From Verrucomicrobiales bacterium (GTDB lineage: Bacteria > Verrucomicrobiota > Verrucomicrobiia > Verrucomicrobiales > DEV007): 64,000 nt of DNA. Positions within the stretch are counted from its first letter, which is position 1, and each line of letters begins with the position of its first letter. Made by a program: the position numbers and the translations under genes. Below, piece by piece: positions 43,576 to 52,683 of this stretch. The stretch lies in NCBI GenBank assembly GCA_002698785.1, contig PAAG01000047.1:558001-622000 (forward strand). Direction: 5' to 3'. Below the pieces are notes generated by a model. The model ran no database searches. It was not told the origin of the DNA and saw only the letters and a list, made by a program, of their open reading frames with translations.

Positions 43576-44964
43576 CTAAACCATCGATTCGGGATCGAGA
43601 GCCGAATCGAGCTCTTTTACAGGGAGGATTTCTTTTTCCTCACAGATTTGTCTTACCGTCTTCCCTGTCTGGACGGCTTCTTTCGCGATCTTTGCGGCGG
43701 TCTCGTACCCAATCTTAGGGGCAAGGCTCGTGACCATACTCATTGACCACTCAATTAATTCTTCGCAGCGGTCACGATTGGCTTCGATACCGACTACGCA
43801 TTTTTCGCGGAACTGTGTGGCTGCATTGGTAAGCAAAGTGATCGATTCCAGAATGTTGCGGGCCATCATGGGCATCATCACATTCAACTCGAAGTTCCCA
43901 TTCGCACCACCCCAAGTGACCGCTGCATCATTCCCGAACACTTGAGCGCATACCTGCATCAATGATTCCGACATCACCGGATTTACTTTTCCCGGCATAA
44001 TAGAGGAACCCGGCTGTGTCGCGGGGAGCGAAATTTCCCCGATTCCGCATCGTGGCCCAGAACTCAGCAAACGGATATCGTTCGCCACCTTGAAAAGACT
44101 CGTCGCAATGGTCTTCATTTGTCCACTTACCTCGACTACGGCATCTTTGCCTGCCTGCGCTTCGAAGTGGTTTTGCGCCTCTTCGAACTCGACTCCCGTG
44201 TGCTTCGAAATGAACGCGATAGCCAGGCCAGCGAAACCTTCGGGGCAATTCAGCCCTGTTCCCACAGCAGTGCCCCCCAGCGGGAGTTCGGAAAGAGCTT
44301 TCAACGCTTTATTCGCCCGAACGACCGCCAAATCGACTTGCCTGGCATACCCAGAAAACTCCTGACCAAGTCTCACTGGTGTTGCATCCATCAGGTGAGT
44401 TCTTCCAATTTTCAGCACGCCGTGAAACGCAGATGCGCGCTCTTCCAACGAATCACGAAGGGACTGCAACGCCGGGATCAGCTCGTTCGCCAAAGCGAGT
44501 GAGACCGCTATATGAATCGCTGTCGGAAAGGTATCATTCGAAGATTGTGACTGGTTTACGTGATCGTTTGGATGGACCGGTTTGCGAGATCCAATTTCTT
44601 CGCCTGCCAATTGCGAACACCGATTCGAAATCACCTCGTTCGCGTTCATGTTCGTGCTCGTTCCTGAGCCAGTCTGGAAAACGTCCACGACAAAATGTTC
44701 GTCATGCTTGCCCAGAAAGACTTCTTCTGCCGCCGTTCCAATTAGGCTGGTCAGGTCTTGCGGCACGATACCGAGCTCCCGATTGGCCTCTGCGGAAGCC
44801 CATTTGATCAGCCCATAGGCATGAACAATTCCCGGATCCACTCCCCTTCCAGAAATGGGAAAATTGAGAACCGCTCGTTGCGTGCTCGCTCCCCAGAGGG
44901 CTTCCACAGGAACTTCCATTTCACCCATGGTATCCCGTTCTATTCGAAAAACTGACTCGCTCAT
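43576..44964 (-). CDS. fumC: Class II fumarate hydratase
   Basis: This TCA-cycle enzyme interconverts fumarate and L-malate as a cofactor-free tetramer. The 462-residue protein has FRIERDTMGEMEVP, TGSGTSTNMNANEVISNR (substrate B-region), HPNDHVNQSQSSND, GRTHLMDATPV with the catalytic His, GTAVGTGLNCPEGF, and the signature GSSIMPGKVNP (residues 319-329) with the catalytic Ser. The length is typical. Aspartase is very similar, but GTGLN and QSSND with NDHVN favour fumarase. Confidence 0.94.
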   Translation of the reverse strand: MSESVFRIERDTMGEMEVPVEALWGASTQRAVLNFPISGRGVDPGIVHAYGLIKWASAEANRELGIVPQDLTSLIGTAAEEVFLGKHDEHFVVDVFQTGSGTSTNMNANEVISNRCSQLAGEEIGSRKPVHPNDHVNQSQSSNDTFPTAIHIAVSLALANELIPALQSLRDSLEERASAFHGVLKIGRTHLMDATPVRLGQEFSGYARQVDLAVVRANKALKALSELPLGGTAVGTGLNCPEGFAGLAIAFISKHTGVEFEEAQNHFEAQAGKDAVVEVSGQMKTIATSLFKVANDIRLLSSGPRCGIGEISLPATQPGSSIMPGKVNPVMSESLMQVCAQVFGNDAAVTWGGANGNFELNVMMPMMARNILESITLLTNAATQFREKCVVGIEANRDRCEELIEWSMSMVTSLAPKIGYETAAKIAKEAVQTGKTVRQICEEKEILPVKELDSALDPESMV

Positions 44965-45082
44965 AATGATATATTTCGTCTCTGAAAAGAATTACGCTTC
45001 TCTGCGAGCCAGGGAGAAATGCAATTCTCCACCAACTCGATTACGGACTATCAGAATAAACCACATTCCCTGATCCTCAGGC

Positions 45083-46231
45083 ATGAACGATTCTGTTTCG
45101 CGCCGTCGCTTTCATGGCATTCTGACCGGAACTGCGCTTTCTACGCTAGCCAAAACCGGAACTCGGGCTGCCGGTTCTGAGGTCCTGGAAACAAAAATCA
45201 TTTCACCCCAAGGTGAGTACTACCATGGCTGGCCGACTGTATCCCGGATGCAAAACGGAGACCTGTTAGTCGTTTGGTCAGGGAGGAGAGAAGGCCACAT
45301 ATGCCCATTCGGAACAGTGGAGATGATGAGGTCCCGAGATGAAGGCAAGTCCTGGACGTTTCCCAGAACGATACATGACGGAATGATCGACGATCGCGAT
45401 GCGGGAGTTCTGGAAACAGCGAAGGGGTCCATTTTTGTCACCTCATTCTCTTCACTAGCCTACGGAAGCTATCTCAAGAAGGAGGGGCGCCCCACCCAAG
45501 ACAACTGGATGGCTGCACACCTGCGACTTCAGAACGCAGAGGAACGAAAGGCGGAACTGGGTTGCTGGGGCTTCCGCTCGACAGATGGAGGCAGAACCTT
45601 TTCCCCTCGCATTGACACCGTAGTGAATAGTCCCCACGGGCCTTGCCAGTTGCAAGACGGGCGGCTTCTCTACGCGGGGAAAGAATTGTGGACCGATGAA
45701 AAGAAGATCGGTGTCGCAGAATCCACTGACGACGGATTGACTTGGAAATGGCTGGCCGAGATACCCTCCCTCGATGGGGATGAAGTAAAAAGCTATCACG
45801 AACTACACGCGATCGAATGCCCCAGCGGGAAAATCGTCGCCCACATTCGTAATCACAACGCTGCGAACAAAGGGGAAACACTGCAAACCGAGTCTACCGA
45901 CGGAGGTCGAACCTGGTCCGTCCCGACACCGATCGGAGTCTGGGGACTGCCATCCCATCTGTTGGTCCTGAAAAATGGTAGTCTACTGATGTCCTACGGC
46001 CATCGGCGAGCGCCTTTCGGCAATCAGGCAAGAATCAGTGTCGACGAAGGTGCGACCTGGTCAGATCCTATCCCTATTTCCACCGATGGCGCAGGAGGCG
46101 ATCTCGGCTATCCTTCCACGGTCGAACTCGCGAACGGTGACTTGCTCACGATCTGGTACGAGCTATTTGAGGGAAGCTCGAAAGCACAACTCAGACAGGC
46201 CAGATGGAAGCTCAACGCTTCATCTGCATGA
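45083..46231 (+). CDS. Secreted sialidase-family (BNR repeat) protein
   Basis: The 382-residue product starts with a Tat-type signal (SRRRFHGILTGTALSTLAKTG). A six-bladed sialidase fold contains at least five Asp boxes: SRDEGKSWTFP, STDGGRTFSP, STDDGLTWKW, STDGGRTWSVP and SVDEGATWSDP. It is common in Verrucomicrobiota and Planctomycetota as 'exo-alpha-sialidase' or 'sialidase family'. True sialidase activity is not implied. The start of the next gene on the opposite strand overlaps its 3' end by 20 nt. Confidence 0.9.
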   Translation: MNDSVSRRRFHGILTGTALSTLAKTGTRAAGSEVLETKIISPQGEYYHGWPTVSRMQNGDLLVVWSGRREGHICPFGTVEMMRSRDEGKSWTFPRTIHDGMIDDRDAGVLETAKGSIFVTSFSSLAYGSYLKKEGRPTQDNWMAAHLRLQNAEERKAELGCWGFRSTDGGRTFSPRIDTVVNSPHGPCQLQDGRLLYAGKELWTDEKKIGVAESTDDGLTWKWLAEIPSLDGDEVKSYHELHAIECPSGKIVAHIRNHNAANKGETLQTESTDGGRTWSVPTPIGVWGLPSHLLVLKNGSLLMSYGHRRAPFGNQARISVDEGATWSDPIPISTDGAGGDLGYPSTVELANGDLLTIWYELFEGSSKAQLRQARWKLNASSA

Positions 46232-47657
46232 GGTAGGCAGCGAGGAGCTTTACGTTGTCGTGAAACACCTGACTGTTGATGAATTCCTCTCCGTCTTGAA
46301 ATTTTGGCTGTCCGACAAGAAGTTCTCCGGAATAGCGACTCATCCATCGCCCTTCCTCGTCGAGTGATTTCACGATTGATTCGACAGCGTCGGTGTCCAC
46401 TTCACGCGGTTCCAAAACAGAGTCTACGGAACGGCCTGCCAAACGAGCCCGATAAGCCATTTTGATCATATCGAGACGAGATGGGTTCTGCCACCCATAG
46501 TGACTGGGAAGGCGGGAGTCATCATTGGTAAGCTTGTATTGCTTGCCATCCCGCTCCATGTAGAGAGGCTTGTTCGTTTCCAACTCGTAGTAGCGAGCCA
46601 GCTTTCCAGTTGGCAGCATCGACTTTTCCAGATATTTCACCCCGGGAACGATCGGCTCCAGATACCGATTATCATCCAAGTATTCTGCGATACGGAGTAG
46701 AGAGATCATGGCATCCTCGGACTCTCGGCCAGCAATCGCTGGTGGCTCGAAGGCTCTTGCCCAGATAGGAATCATTTCCTCGCTGTATTGCTGCGCCCAC
46801 GCCGGTTGGGGCTCCGGCATTTGTGCTTGGATGAGGAAATTCCCCAGCTTCCTCAAGGCCTCGCGATACTCCTCTTTCTTGTAGATCCGATGGGCATCAA
46901 TGAGCACCTCGGTCATGGCTCCAGCAAGCCCATCATTTAAGGTAAACTGGTCCCAGTAGTTTTTGATTCGCCCTTCGGATCGCCAGTCATACTCAGGGAA
47001 AGAGGCGCTATCAGGCGGATTCACACTTCGTGATGGCCCACCCCAGACCTGAGGAAAAGCACCATTGGAAAATTGAGCTTTGAGTAGGTTTGTCAGGGAG
47101 TATTCAACAGCCTCGTGAATCTCCTCGCCCTGAAACATGAGAGCCTCATCGAGGCGCATCAGGAACCGAAGTGCAGATTGTGAGATATCGTCGTCCAGAG
47201 TGGACAGGTTTTTCCCTCGCCCTTTCCCGTTTCGATATTCGTCGATTCTTGGTCCAGAGGAATCAAAATCGATGGAGTTCCTCCATCCTCCGGATTTCAA
47301 CTGTCCGTATAGAAGGGCGTTCCCCGCGCTAATTGCGAAATACAAAAAGGTGGATCCCTGAGTAGCATCGTAAGCGTCGAGGAAGGCTTCTCCTACCGTG
47401 GGTGTTCCCGGTGGCTGAACCCAGATCTCAGTTTCTACCGCCACGCCTTCTCCGAGACGTCGGCTGAGGTCAGGAGAGTAATAGTAGACGTATCCTCCGT
47501 TCACTGCCAGTTCATCACCATAGTAACTCGCCGCCTTCCGTAGGGCTTCAGTCACCTCTCCTGAAGAGGGGGCACCTCGAGCCACAAAGGCCAAACTAAC
47601 AAAACAAAAACAGAGCAAATCAGTCCGTAACTTTTGCGATGCACCACAGGCCTTCAT
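46212..47657 (-). CDS. Secreted pectate-lyase-like (PL10-type) protein
   Basis: The 481-residue secreted protein starts at ATG 47657 with a signal peptide (LLCFCFVSLAFVARG). An all-helical (alpha/alpha)-type fold has SGGWRNSIDFDSSGPRIDEY, STLDDDISQSALRFLMRLDEA, FSNGAFPQVWGGPSR and FTLNDGLAGAMTEVLI. The NGAFPQ and TLND motifs are those of the PL10 pectate lyase family, though true pectate lyases have a clearer active-site Asp/Arg set. The assignment is family-level. The start overlaps the last 38 nt of the PQQ-propeller gene in a different frame, which suggests coupling. The longer frame upstream is not credible. Confidence 0.8.
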   Translation of the reverse strand: MKACGASQKLRTDLLCFCFVSLAFVARGAPSSGEVTEALRKAASYYGDELAVNGGYVYYYSPDLSRRLGEGVAVETEIWVQPPGTPTVGEAFLDAYDATQGSTFLYFAISAGNALLYGQLKSGGWRNSIDFDSSGPRIDEYRNGKGRGKNLSTLDDDISQSALRFLMRLDEALMFQGEEIHEAVEYSLTNLLKAQFSNGAFPQVWGGPSRSVNPPDSASFPEYDWRSEGRIKNYWDQFTLNDGLAGAMTEVLIDAHRIYKKEEYREALRKLGNFLIQAQMPEPQPAWAQQYSEEMIPIWARAFEPPAIAGRESEDAMISLLRIAEYLDDNRYLEPIVPGVKYLEKSMLPTGKLARYYELETNKPLYMERDGKQYKLTNDDSRLPSHYGWQNPSRLDMIKMAYRARLAGRSVDSVLEPREVDTDAVESIVKSLDEEGRWMSRYSGELLVGQPKFQDGEEFINSQVFHDNVKLLAAYLMQMKR

Positions 47658-48897
47658 GAGTTCGAATAAAAAGCTCACCGTCTGAAACTGCGATGGACGA
47701 ATTGGTTTCTTCTTCCAAGTCACTCTGAGCGAGAACATTCAGCCCCTCGGGCGAAGCTGCAAAAACAACCGAGTCTCCTGCCTGACTCAATGTGTAGACA
47801 TGATTACCCGAGAGAACAAAAGAACCCCACGATTTACCAGCGCCGGGTAATCGCGCTTTCCAAAGGGTCTTTCCGGTTTTCATGTCATCGCAGTATGCGA
47901 TACCTCCCGAATTCTGGTAATACAACTTCCCATCATGGGCTACCCCACTTCCGATGCCTCCGTTGTGCCGAACTTCCTGCCACAATCGATGAGAGTCCGT
48001 TACATCCCCGTTTCCACCTGGCTTGACACCAATTGAATTTCCGAAATACCCGCCCATTGCGACAACAATTCCATCATCATAGACGGGAGAGGTGTAGACG
48101 AGTGGATTCAGTCCTTCGGAGAACCAGAGTTGTTTTCCGGTTAGTGGGTCGAAGCCCATCAATTGTAACGGGAAGCTCATGATGAGTTCATCTCTCCCAC
48201 CGGCATTGACCAAAATGGGGGTGCTAAAGGATCCGATGACTCCTTCGCCCTCGCGATCCTGAAATCCATCTGTTCTTCCCACCGGCTTCCAAAGTGGTTC
48301 GTGCCATTCCCATACTGTCTCGCCTGTTTTTCGGTCCAAGCCGTAGAGCACACCGTCGACGGCTGGCCCGTGATAGTGAATCACAAGATCGCCATAAAGA
48401 ACCGGAGAACTCGAGTTACCCCACGTGTGATCGATCGCACCAAGGTCACGGCTCCAGAGTTCATTGCCTTCGAGGTCGTAGGAAACTAGCCCTGCGGAAC
48501 CATAAGAAACGACCAGCCCTCGATCGTCGACCGCAGGAGAGGCTGAGCAATACATATTGCTGCGGTGAGTGCGCTCCTCTTCTTTGTATACCACTCCGCG
48601 TTGCCAGAGAATGCTTCCGTCAGCGCGATCGATGCAGAGAGTGTTTCGCGTCGAATCCTCCGTAACGGGCTGGGTCACGAACACTTTGTTTTCCCACACA
48701 ACTGGCGTTGAGTTCCCCGGTTCCGGCAAGTCTATTCGCCATTTTACGTTCTTCTCTCGTCCCCATTCGAGAGGAAGCCCTGTCTCTTTAGTTTCTCCAG
48801 AACTCGCTAGGTCTCCTCGCCACGATGGCCAGTTCTCTGCAACGAGGAAGTTTGTAAAGCTCAGCAAGAAGACCGAAAAAAGGGCGTGACGCTTCAT
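47620..48897 (-). CDS. Secreted PQQ-type beta-propeller protein
   Basis: The 425-residue product has a signal peptide (LFSVFLLSFTNFLVA) and a WD/PQQ-like propeller. Repeated blades contain tryptophan docking motifs: DGSILWQRG, GNELWSRD, GETVWEWHEP, GKQLWFSEG and GKTLWKARL. It begins NWPSWRGDLASSGETKETGLPLEW, as in the 'PQQ-binding-like beta-propeller repeat' proteins of Planctomycetota and Verrucomicrobiota. A quinone cofactor and enzymatic activity are not shown. It precedes and overlaps the pectate-lyase-like gene, suggesting a polysaccharide-related operon. Confidence 0.88.
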   Translation of the reverse strand: MKRHALFSVFLLSFTNFLVAENWPSWRGDLASSGETKETGLPLEWGREKNVKWRIDLPEPGNSTPVVWENKVFVTQPVTEDSTRNTLCIDRADGSILWQRGVVYKEEERTHRSNMYCSASPAVDDRGLVVSYGSAGLVSYDLEGNELWSRDLGAIDHTWGNSSSPVLYGDLVIHYHGPAVDGVLYGLDRKTGETVWEWHEPLWKPVGRTDGFQDREGEGVIGSFSTPILVNAGGRDELIMSFPLQLMGFDPLTGKQLWFSEGLNPLVYTSPVYDDGIVVAMGGYFGNSIGVKPGGNGDVTDSHRLWQEVRHNGGIGSGVAHDGKLYYQNSGGIAYCDDMKTGKTLWKARLPGAGKSWGSFVLSGNHVYTLSQAGDSVVFAASPEGLNVLAQSDLEEETNSSIAVSDGELFIRTHEGLWCIAKVTD

Positions 48898-49001
48898 GCC
48901 CTTTTTCTATCGATTCACGAGTCTTCCATCAAGAAGAACCGGTCTTTCCAAATCAGCGCGATTGCGCTGCTCGTGCAATTCTACAGATCCTGCAACAGCG
49001 G

Positions 49002-50603
49002 TCAGTTGCTGAACGTAGCGAACTGCCCACCTGCCCCCGCCGCTGCGGGTTTGAGATCCTTGTTCTGAATGATGCCCTCGGTGCCGTCCGGCAAACGAAT
49101 CGAAGCCCACTGTTCGCCTGGCTTTGTCATGCGAACTACTGTTCCTGCCGGGAGAGCGCGAACTTCAGACTGCATCTGAGACTCACCGTAAACCATAAAC
49201 TGAGCAGTATTTGTCACACTGTAAAAGTCCGTTCCAGCGCTATTGATGGTGGACATTGCTGGGACGGACCGACCACCGCCCGAAGAATCAGATCGGGAGA
49301 TAGAAGGGATGGAAATATTCGGCTTCGGAATAGAAAAGCCACCACGAGACCGCGACCGCTCCGAGCCCTCATCTCCCGGAAGTGTAAATTGACCGGTCGA
49401 GGAAGGTGCCTCCTGCATGTCTTCGGCTACATCATCCGATGTATACCCGCCTGACAGGTTCCCACCCGTTGGAGCCTGACTAACTGCAGTGTCAGGAAAT
49501 AGGCTCGCATCGACAGCATGCTCATTCGGATCTGCTTTCTTTTTGCCGAAGCCGAACAGGCCTCCGCCACCGCCACCGCTTGATGGACGATCATTGGAGC
49601 GCAATTTTGAAAACAGGCCCGGCTTTTCCTCCTCTTCACCGGGCATTTCCGACGCAAATGAAACATTACTCGCAGATTGCTGGGCGGGACGTCCGACCCG
49701 GGTTTGCGAGGATGTGCTTGCCACCGGCGAACGACCATCGACCAGTGCAGCCCCTGAAATCTGCGGAACCATTCCTGGCTTAGTAACGGCAACATTCGAC
49801 TGAGTCGCTGGCGCAGACTGAGAGCGATTGGCAAATACAGGCTCGCCTCCACTGGAAGCTGGGGCTGAGCTTTGTTCCGGCTGGGCTTCACGTCCTCCAC
49901 CGACAAAAGGAAGCCTCGGCTTAGGCGCTTTTATGTTGCTGATCATTCCTCCCAATCCACCTCCAGAAGAAGCGGAAGAGTCGCCGTATTCATCATTCTG
50001 GAATGGTCGCCAGCTGAGTGCTCTCTGCGTAGCACGAATTGGTGCAGTGATGGGGGAAAAACCCTCGTCTTCCGCTTCTGCGGCTGCGCGAGCAGCCGCC
50101 TGCTCTTCCTCTTCGATCAGAGAGCGAATGAATGCATTGGGAACGTTACGCTCGACTCGCACGTTTCCAGAACCAGTTCGCCACGAAGACATGTCGTTGG
50201 CTGAGACCTTATTGTGTTGAGCAGATGCGTGCTCCCACTTCATGCGGTTCGCCATTGCTTTTTTGATCGCCTTCTCTTCTCGAGCACGCTCGAGAGATCG
50301 TTCGAGCTGCTGATCTTCGATTGTCCGGTCTGCAGAACGAGCCATCGCTGCGGCAGCGGCTTCCCCTTGGGCACCCTGGGCCGCGGTGCGGATCTGCATC
50401 ATTTCCGCATCACGATAGGAAATGTCCCCTGTCGGAGAAGTCGTCATTCCCGCTGAAGCCGAAACATCCACTGGAACTGTAGAATCCTGCGCGAAAATGA
50501 AGCCGGTCGCAGTAAGGCTGACCACCGAGAAAACGAGGGGAAGTCGCGTAGAGTTTCCTGTTCCCTGTCGGAGATGATTAGCGGCGCGGGTATTATCAGC
50601 CAT
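49002..50603 (-). CDS. Secreted low-complexity protein with SH3-like C terminus
   Basis: The 533-residue product has an atypical N-terminal signal (PLVFSVVSLTATGFIFAQ). An Ala/Glu-rich coiled coil (about residues 60-175) is followed by a long Gly/Ser/Pro-rich disordered region with FGFGKKK and repeated Phe-Gly/Pro patterns. The last ~70 residues, AGTDFYSVTNTAQFMVYGESQMQSEVRALPAGTVVRMTKPGEQWASIRLPDG, read as a bacterial SH3 domain, which may bind peptidoglycan. I recognise no specific family. Confidence 0.75.
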   Translation of the reverse strand: MADNTRAANHLRQGTGNSTRLPLVFSVVSLTATGFIFAQDSTVPVDVSASAGMTTSPTGDISYRDAEMMQIRTAAQGAQGEAAAAAMARSADRTIEDQQLERSLERAREEKAIKKAMANRMKWEHASAQHNKVSANDMSSWRTGSGNVRVERNVPNAFIRSLIEEEEQAAARAAAEAEDEGFSPITAPIRATQRALSWRPFQNDEYGDSSASSGGGLGGMISNIKAPKPRLPFVGGGREAQPEQSSAPASSGGEPVFANRSQSAPATQSNVAVTKPGMVPQISGAALVDGRSPVASTSSQTRVGRPAQQSASNVSFASEMPGEEEEKPGLFSKLRSNDRPSSGGGGGGLFGFGKKKADPNEHAVDASLFPDTAVSQAPTGGNLSGGYTSDDVAEDMQEAPSSTGQFTLPGDEGSERSRSRGGFSIPKPNISIPSISRSDSSGGGRSVPAMSTINSAGTDFYSVTNTAQFMVYGESQMQSEVRALPAGTVVRMTKPGEQWASIRLPDGTEGIIQNKDLKPAAAGAGGQFATFSN

Positions 50604-50879
50604 GATATGCGGGGATGAAAATTTTACACATTTTAACAGAAAACACTCTTCCCGTCCAATGGAGGAGAAAAATATTTAATTAGAAATTATGATGAATATA
50701 AATTTCAGCTCAAATGTGCCCCAATCGGGTCGTTCTGGTTCGTGTTCTGTTTCATAACGCATTTGCGTTTACACAACTTAGAGAATTTGATAGCCTCAGG
50801 GAAATTACGAAATTGTGTCGGCTCAATTTCAGCACCGAGTCGATCCATTCCCAATACAGATCACTCCTTTACTTCCAAG

Positions 50880-51518
50880 ATGAATATACTCACCCGATTG
50901 CTGTTGATAGCCTCACTTATTTTCTCCTTCTCGCTCGTCTCAGGAAATGCACAGACGACGGTAAAGTCGATTCGAGACCAGGGAGTCGCTTTCTACAAAG
51001 CAGGTCGTTATGAGGAGGCTAAGATTTTGTTCGAAGAAATTTTGAGAAGGAATCCCCGTGACCCGTACGCGAAGAGCTATCACGCGAAATGCCAGATGGC
51101 TATCAAGAACAACCTGGGTCGGAACGATCTCGAAGGAGAGCTGGCAAAGATTATCATTCCTCAGTTGAGTTTCTCCGAGGCTCCGATTGGTGACGTGCTT
51201 GACTTTCTGGCCACAAAAACGGAACAGCTATCTCAGGGCAAGACTGTCGTTAACTTCATCTACAAAGGGACCTCGGAACAAAGGGAGAATACAAAAATCA
51301 CTCTCACTGTTCGAAATGTGCCTGTGACTGAGGCAATTCGTTATGTAGGGCAGTTGAGCAGAACGCACTTCAGTTTCGAAGAGCATGCGGTAGTGGGCGA
51401 CCCGAACTACGTCCCGCCCAAAGAGTCGGCAGAAGAAAAGGCTGCAAAGGCTGCTAACAAAGCGAACCCCTTCTTCGAATCTCCTGTAAAGGACGCTGCC
51501 AGCAGCATCTTTGATTGA
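50880..51518 (+). CDS. Secreted protein with TPR and STN/secretin-like domain
   Basis: The 212-residue protein has a signal peptide (TRLLLIASLIFSFSLVSGNAQ). One TPR-like segment follows (GVAFYKAGRYEEAKILFEEILRRNPRDPYAKSYHAKC). Then comes FSEAPIGDVLDFLATKTEQLSQGKTVVNFIYKG, TKITLTVRNVPVTEAIRYVGQLSRTHFSFEEHAVV, the pattern of STN / secretin N-domain-like folds. It could be a secretin accessory protein, but no secretin or pilus gene is adjacent. The start is ATG 50880. Earlier in-frame starts are not credible. Confidence 0.82.
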   Translation: MNILTRLLLIASLIFSFSLVSGNAQTTVKSIRDQGVAFYKAGRYEEAKILFEEILRRNPRDPYAKSYHAKCQMAIKNNLGRNDLEGELAKIIIPQLSFSEAPIGDVLDFLATKTEQLSQGKTVVNFIYKGTSEQRENTKITLTVRNVPVTEAIRYVGQLSRTHFSFEEHAVVGDPNYVPPKESAEEKAAKAANKANPFFESPVKDAASSIFD

Positions 51519-51546
51519 TAAATCAGAGCATCTGTAATCTTTTTCG

Positions 51547-52197
51547 ATTCTGACTACGCCGATCGCTGTCATAACGGGAGGGCAAGGCACTCTCGCAACT
51601 GTGCTCTCATCCCAACTACGGGATGCAGGCTGGGAAGTTTTTGCTCCGTCGAGAAGCGAACTCGATGTGAGGTGTGCGAAGTCGGTTGAAACTTTTTTTG
51701 AGAATCTCGACCGTATCGATGCCCTCGTGAACAATGCCGGAATCACCCGGGATTCCCTTTTCGCACGACAATCAGAAGAAGACTTCGATGAAGTCGTCAC
51801 AACGAACCTGAAAGGAGCCCATCTTTGTTCGCAGGCCGCTGCTATTCCTATGATGCGTCAGCGCGATGGACAGATTATCAATATTGGCTCCTACTCGGCA
51901 CTGCACCCGCCAATGGGTCAGGCAGCCTACGCAGCAGCGAAAGCGGGCTTGATAGGCCTGACAAAAAGCTACGCGAAAGAGCTCGGAAAGCGGAACATCC
52001 GGGTGAATTGTGTGTTGCCGGGATTTCTGGAGACAAAGATGACAGCGAGCCTCAGCGAGGAGGCGACCGAAGCTGCCCGCAAGCGACATACCCTTGGGAG
52101 ATTTAACACCAAGGAGGAAGCAGCAGGATTTATCGTAAACCTTTTGTCGATGAATCATATTTCGGGACAGGTTTTCCAGCTCGACTCCAGAGCATAG
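51547..52197 (+). CDS. SDR family oxidoreductase lacking a standard start codon
   Basis: A short-chain dehydrogenase/reductase with TTPIAVITGGQGTLATV (nucleotide-binding), LVNNAGITRDS, INIGSYSALHPP (Ser), AAYAAAKAG (Tyr and Lys) and IRVNCVLPGFLETKM. The first standard start is GTG 51601, which would delete the TGGxGxxx nucleotide-binding motif that begins at about 51571. The frame is open back to a TAA at 51535. The only start-like codons before the motif are ATT 51547 and CTG 51550, so an unusual start is likely. The substrate is unknown. The CYTH gene follows 16 nt later. Confidence 0.82.
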   Translation: MLTTPIAVITGGQGTLATVLSSQLRDAGWEVFAPSRSELDVRCAKSVETFFENLDRIDALVNNAGITRDSLFARQSEEDFDEVVTTNLKGAHLCSQAAAIPMMRQRDGQIINIGSYSALHPPMGQAAYAAAKAGLIGLTKSYAKELGKRNIRVNCVLPGFLETKMTASLSEEATEAARKRHTLGRFNTKEEAAGFIVNLLSMNHISGQVFQLDSRA

Positions 52198-52213
52198 TTC
52201 GGTTCATTGCAGC

Positions 52214-52681
52214 ATGGGAGTCGAGATCGAACGCAAATTTCTTGTTATTCCGGAACACTGGAATCCGGAAAAGGAAGGGAAGGAAATCAAGCAGGGGTAT
52301 CTCTCTACCGATCCGGAACGAAACGTTCGAGTTCGGATCTATGGAGGGGATGCCTTTCTCACGATCAAGGGAAAGACCGTGGGAATTTCACGAACCGAAA
52401 TCGAATATCCAATTCCCCTCGATGATGCCACTGAGTTATTGCAACTCTGCCATCGACCTCTGATTGAGAAATTACGGTACACAATACCAGAGAGCACCTT
52501 GATGTGGGAAGTCGACATTTTCTCAGGCGAAAACGAAGGTCTCATGATTGCCGAAATCGAATTACCTGACGAGGCCACCACTTTTGAAAAACCCGCCTGG
52601 GTGGGCGAAGAAGTCACCACCGACTTTCGCTATTCCAACAGCAGCCTCTGTGAAAAACCGTTTCGGACTTGGTCGAACTGA
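52214..52681 (+). CDS. CYTH-domain (triphosphate tunnel) protein
   Basis: The 155-residue protein begins MGVEIERKFLV, with the ExExK motif of CYTH domains. It continues with KQGYLSTDPERNVRVRIYGGDAFLTIKGK, EIEYPIPLDD, LIEKLRYTI and WEVDIFSGENEGLMIAEIEL. The basic and acidic residues line the triphosphate tunnel and bind metal. Related bacterial proteins hydrolyse inorganic triphosphate or have unknown substrates. It starts 16 nt after the SDR stop and ends close to the convergent sulfatase gene. Confidence 0.93.
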   Translation: MGVEIERKFLVIPEHWNPEKEGKEIKQGYLSTDPERNVRVRIYGGDAFLTIKGKTVGISRTEIEYPIPLDDATELLQLCHRPLIEKLRYTIPESTLMWEVDIFSGENEGLMIAEIELPDEATTFEKPAWVGEEVTTDFRYSNSSLCEKPFRTWSN

Positions 52682-52683
52682 CC

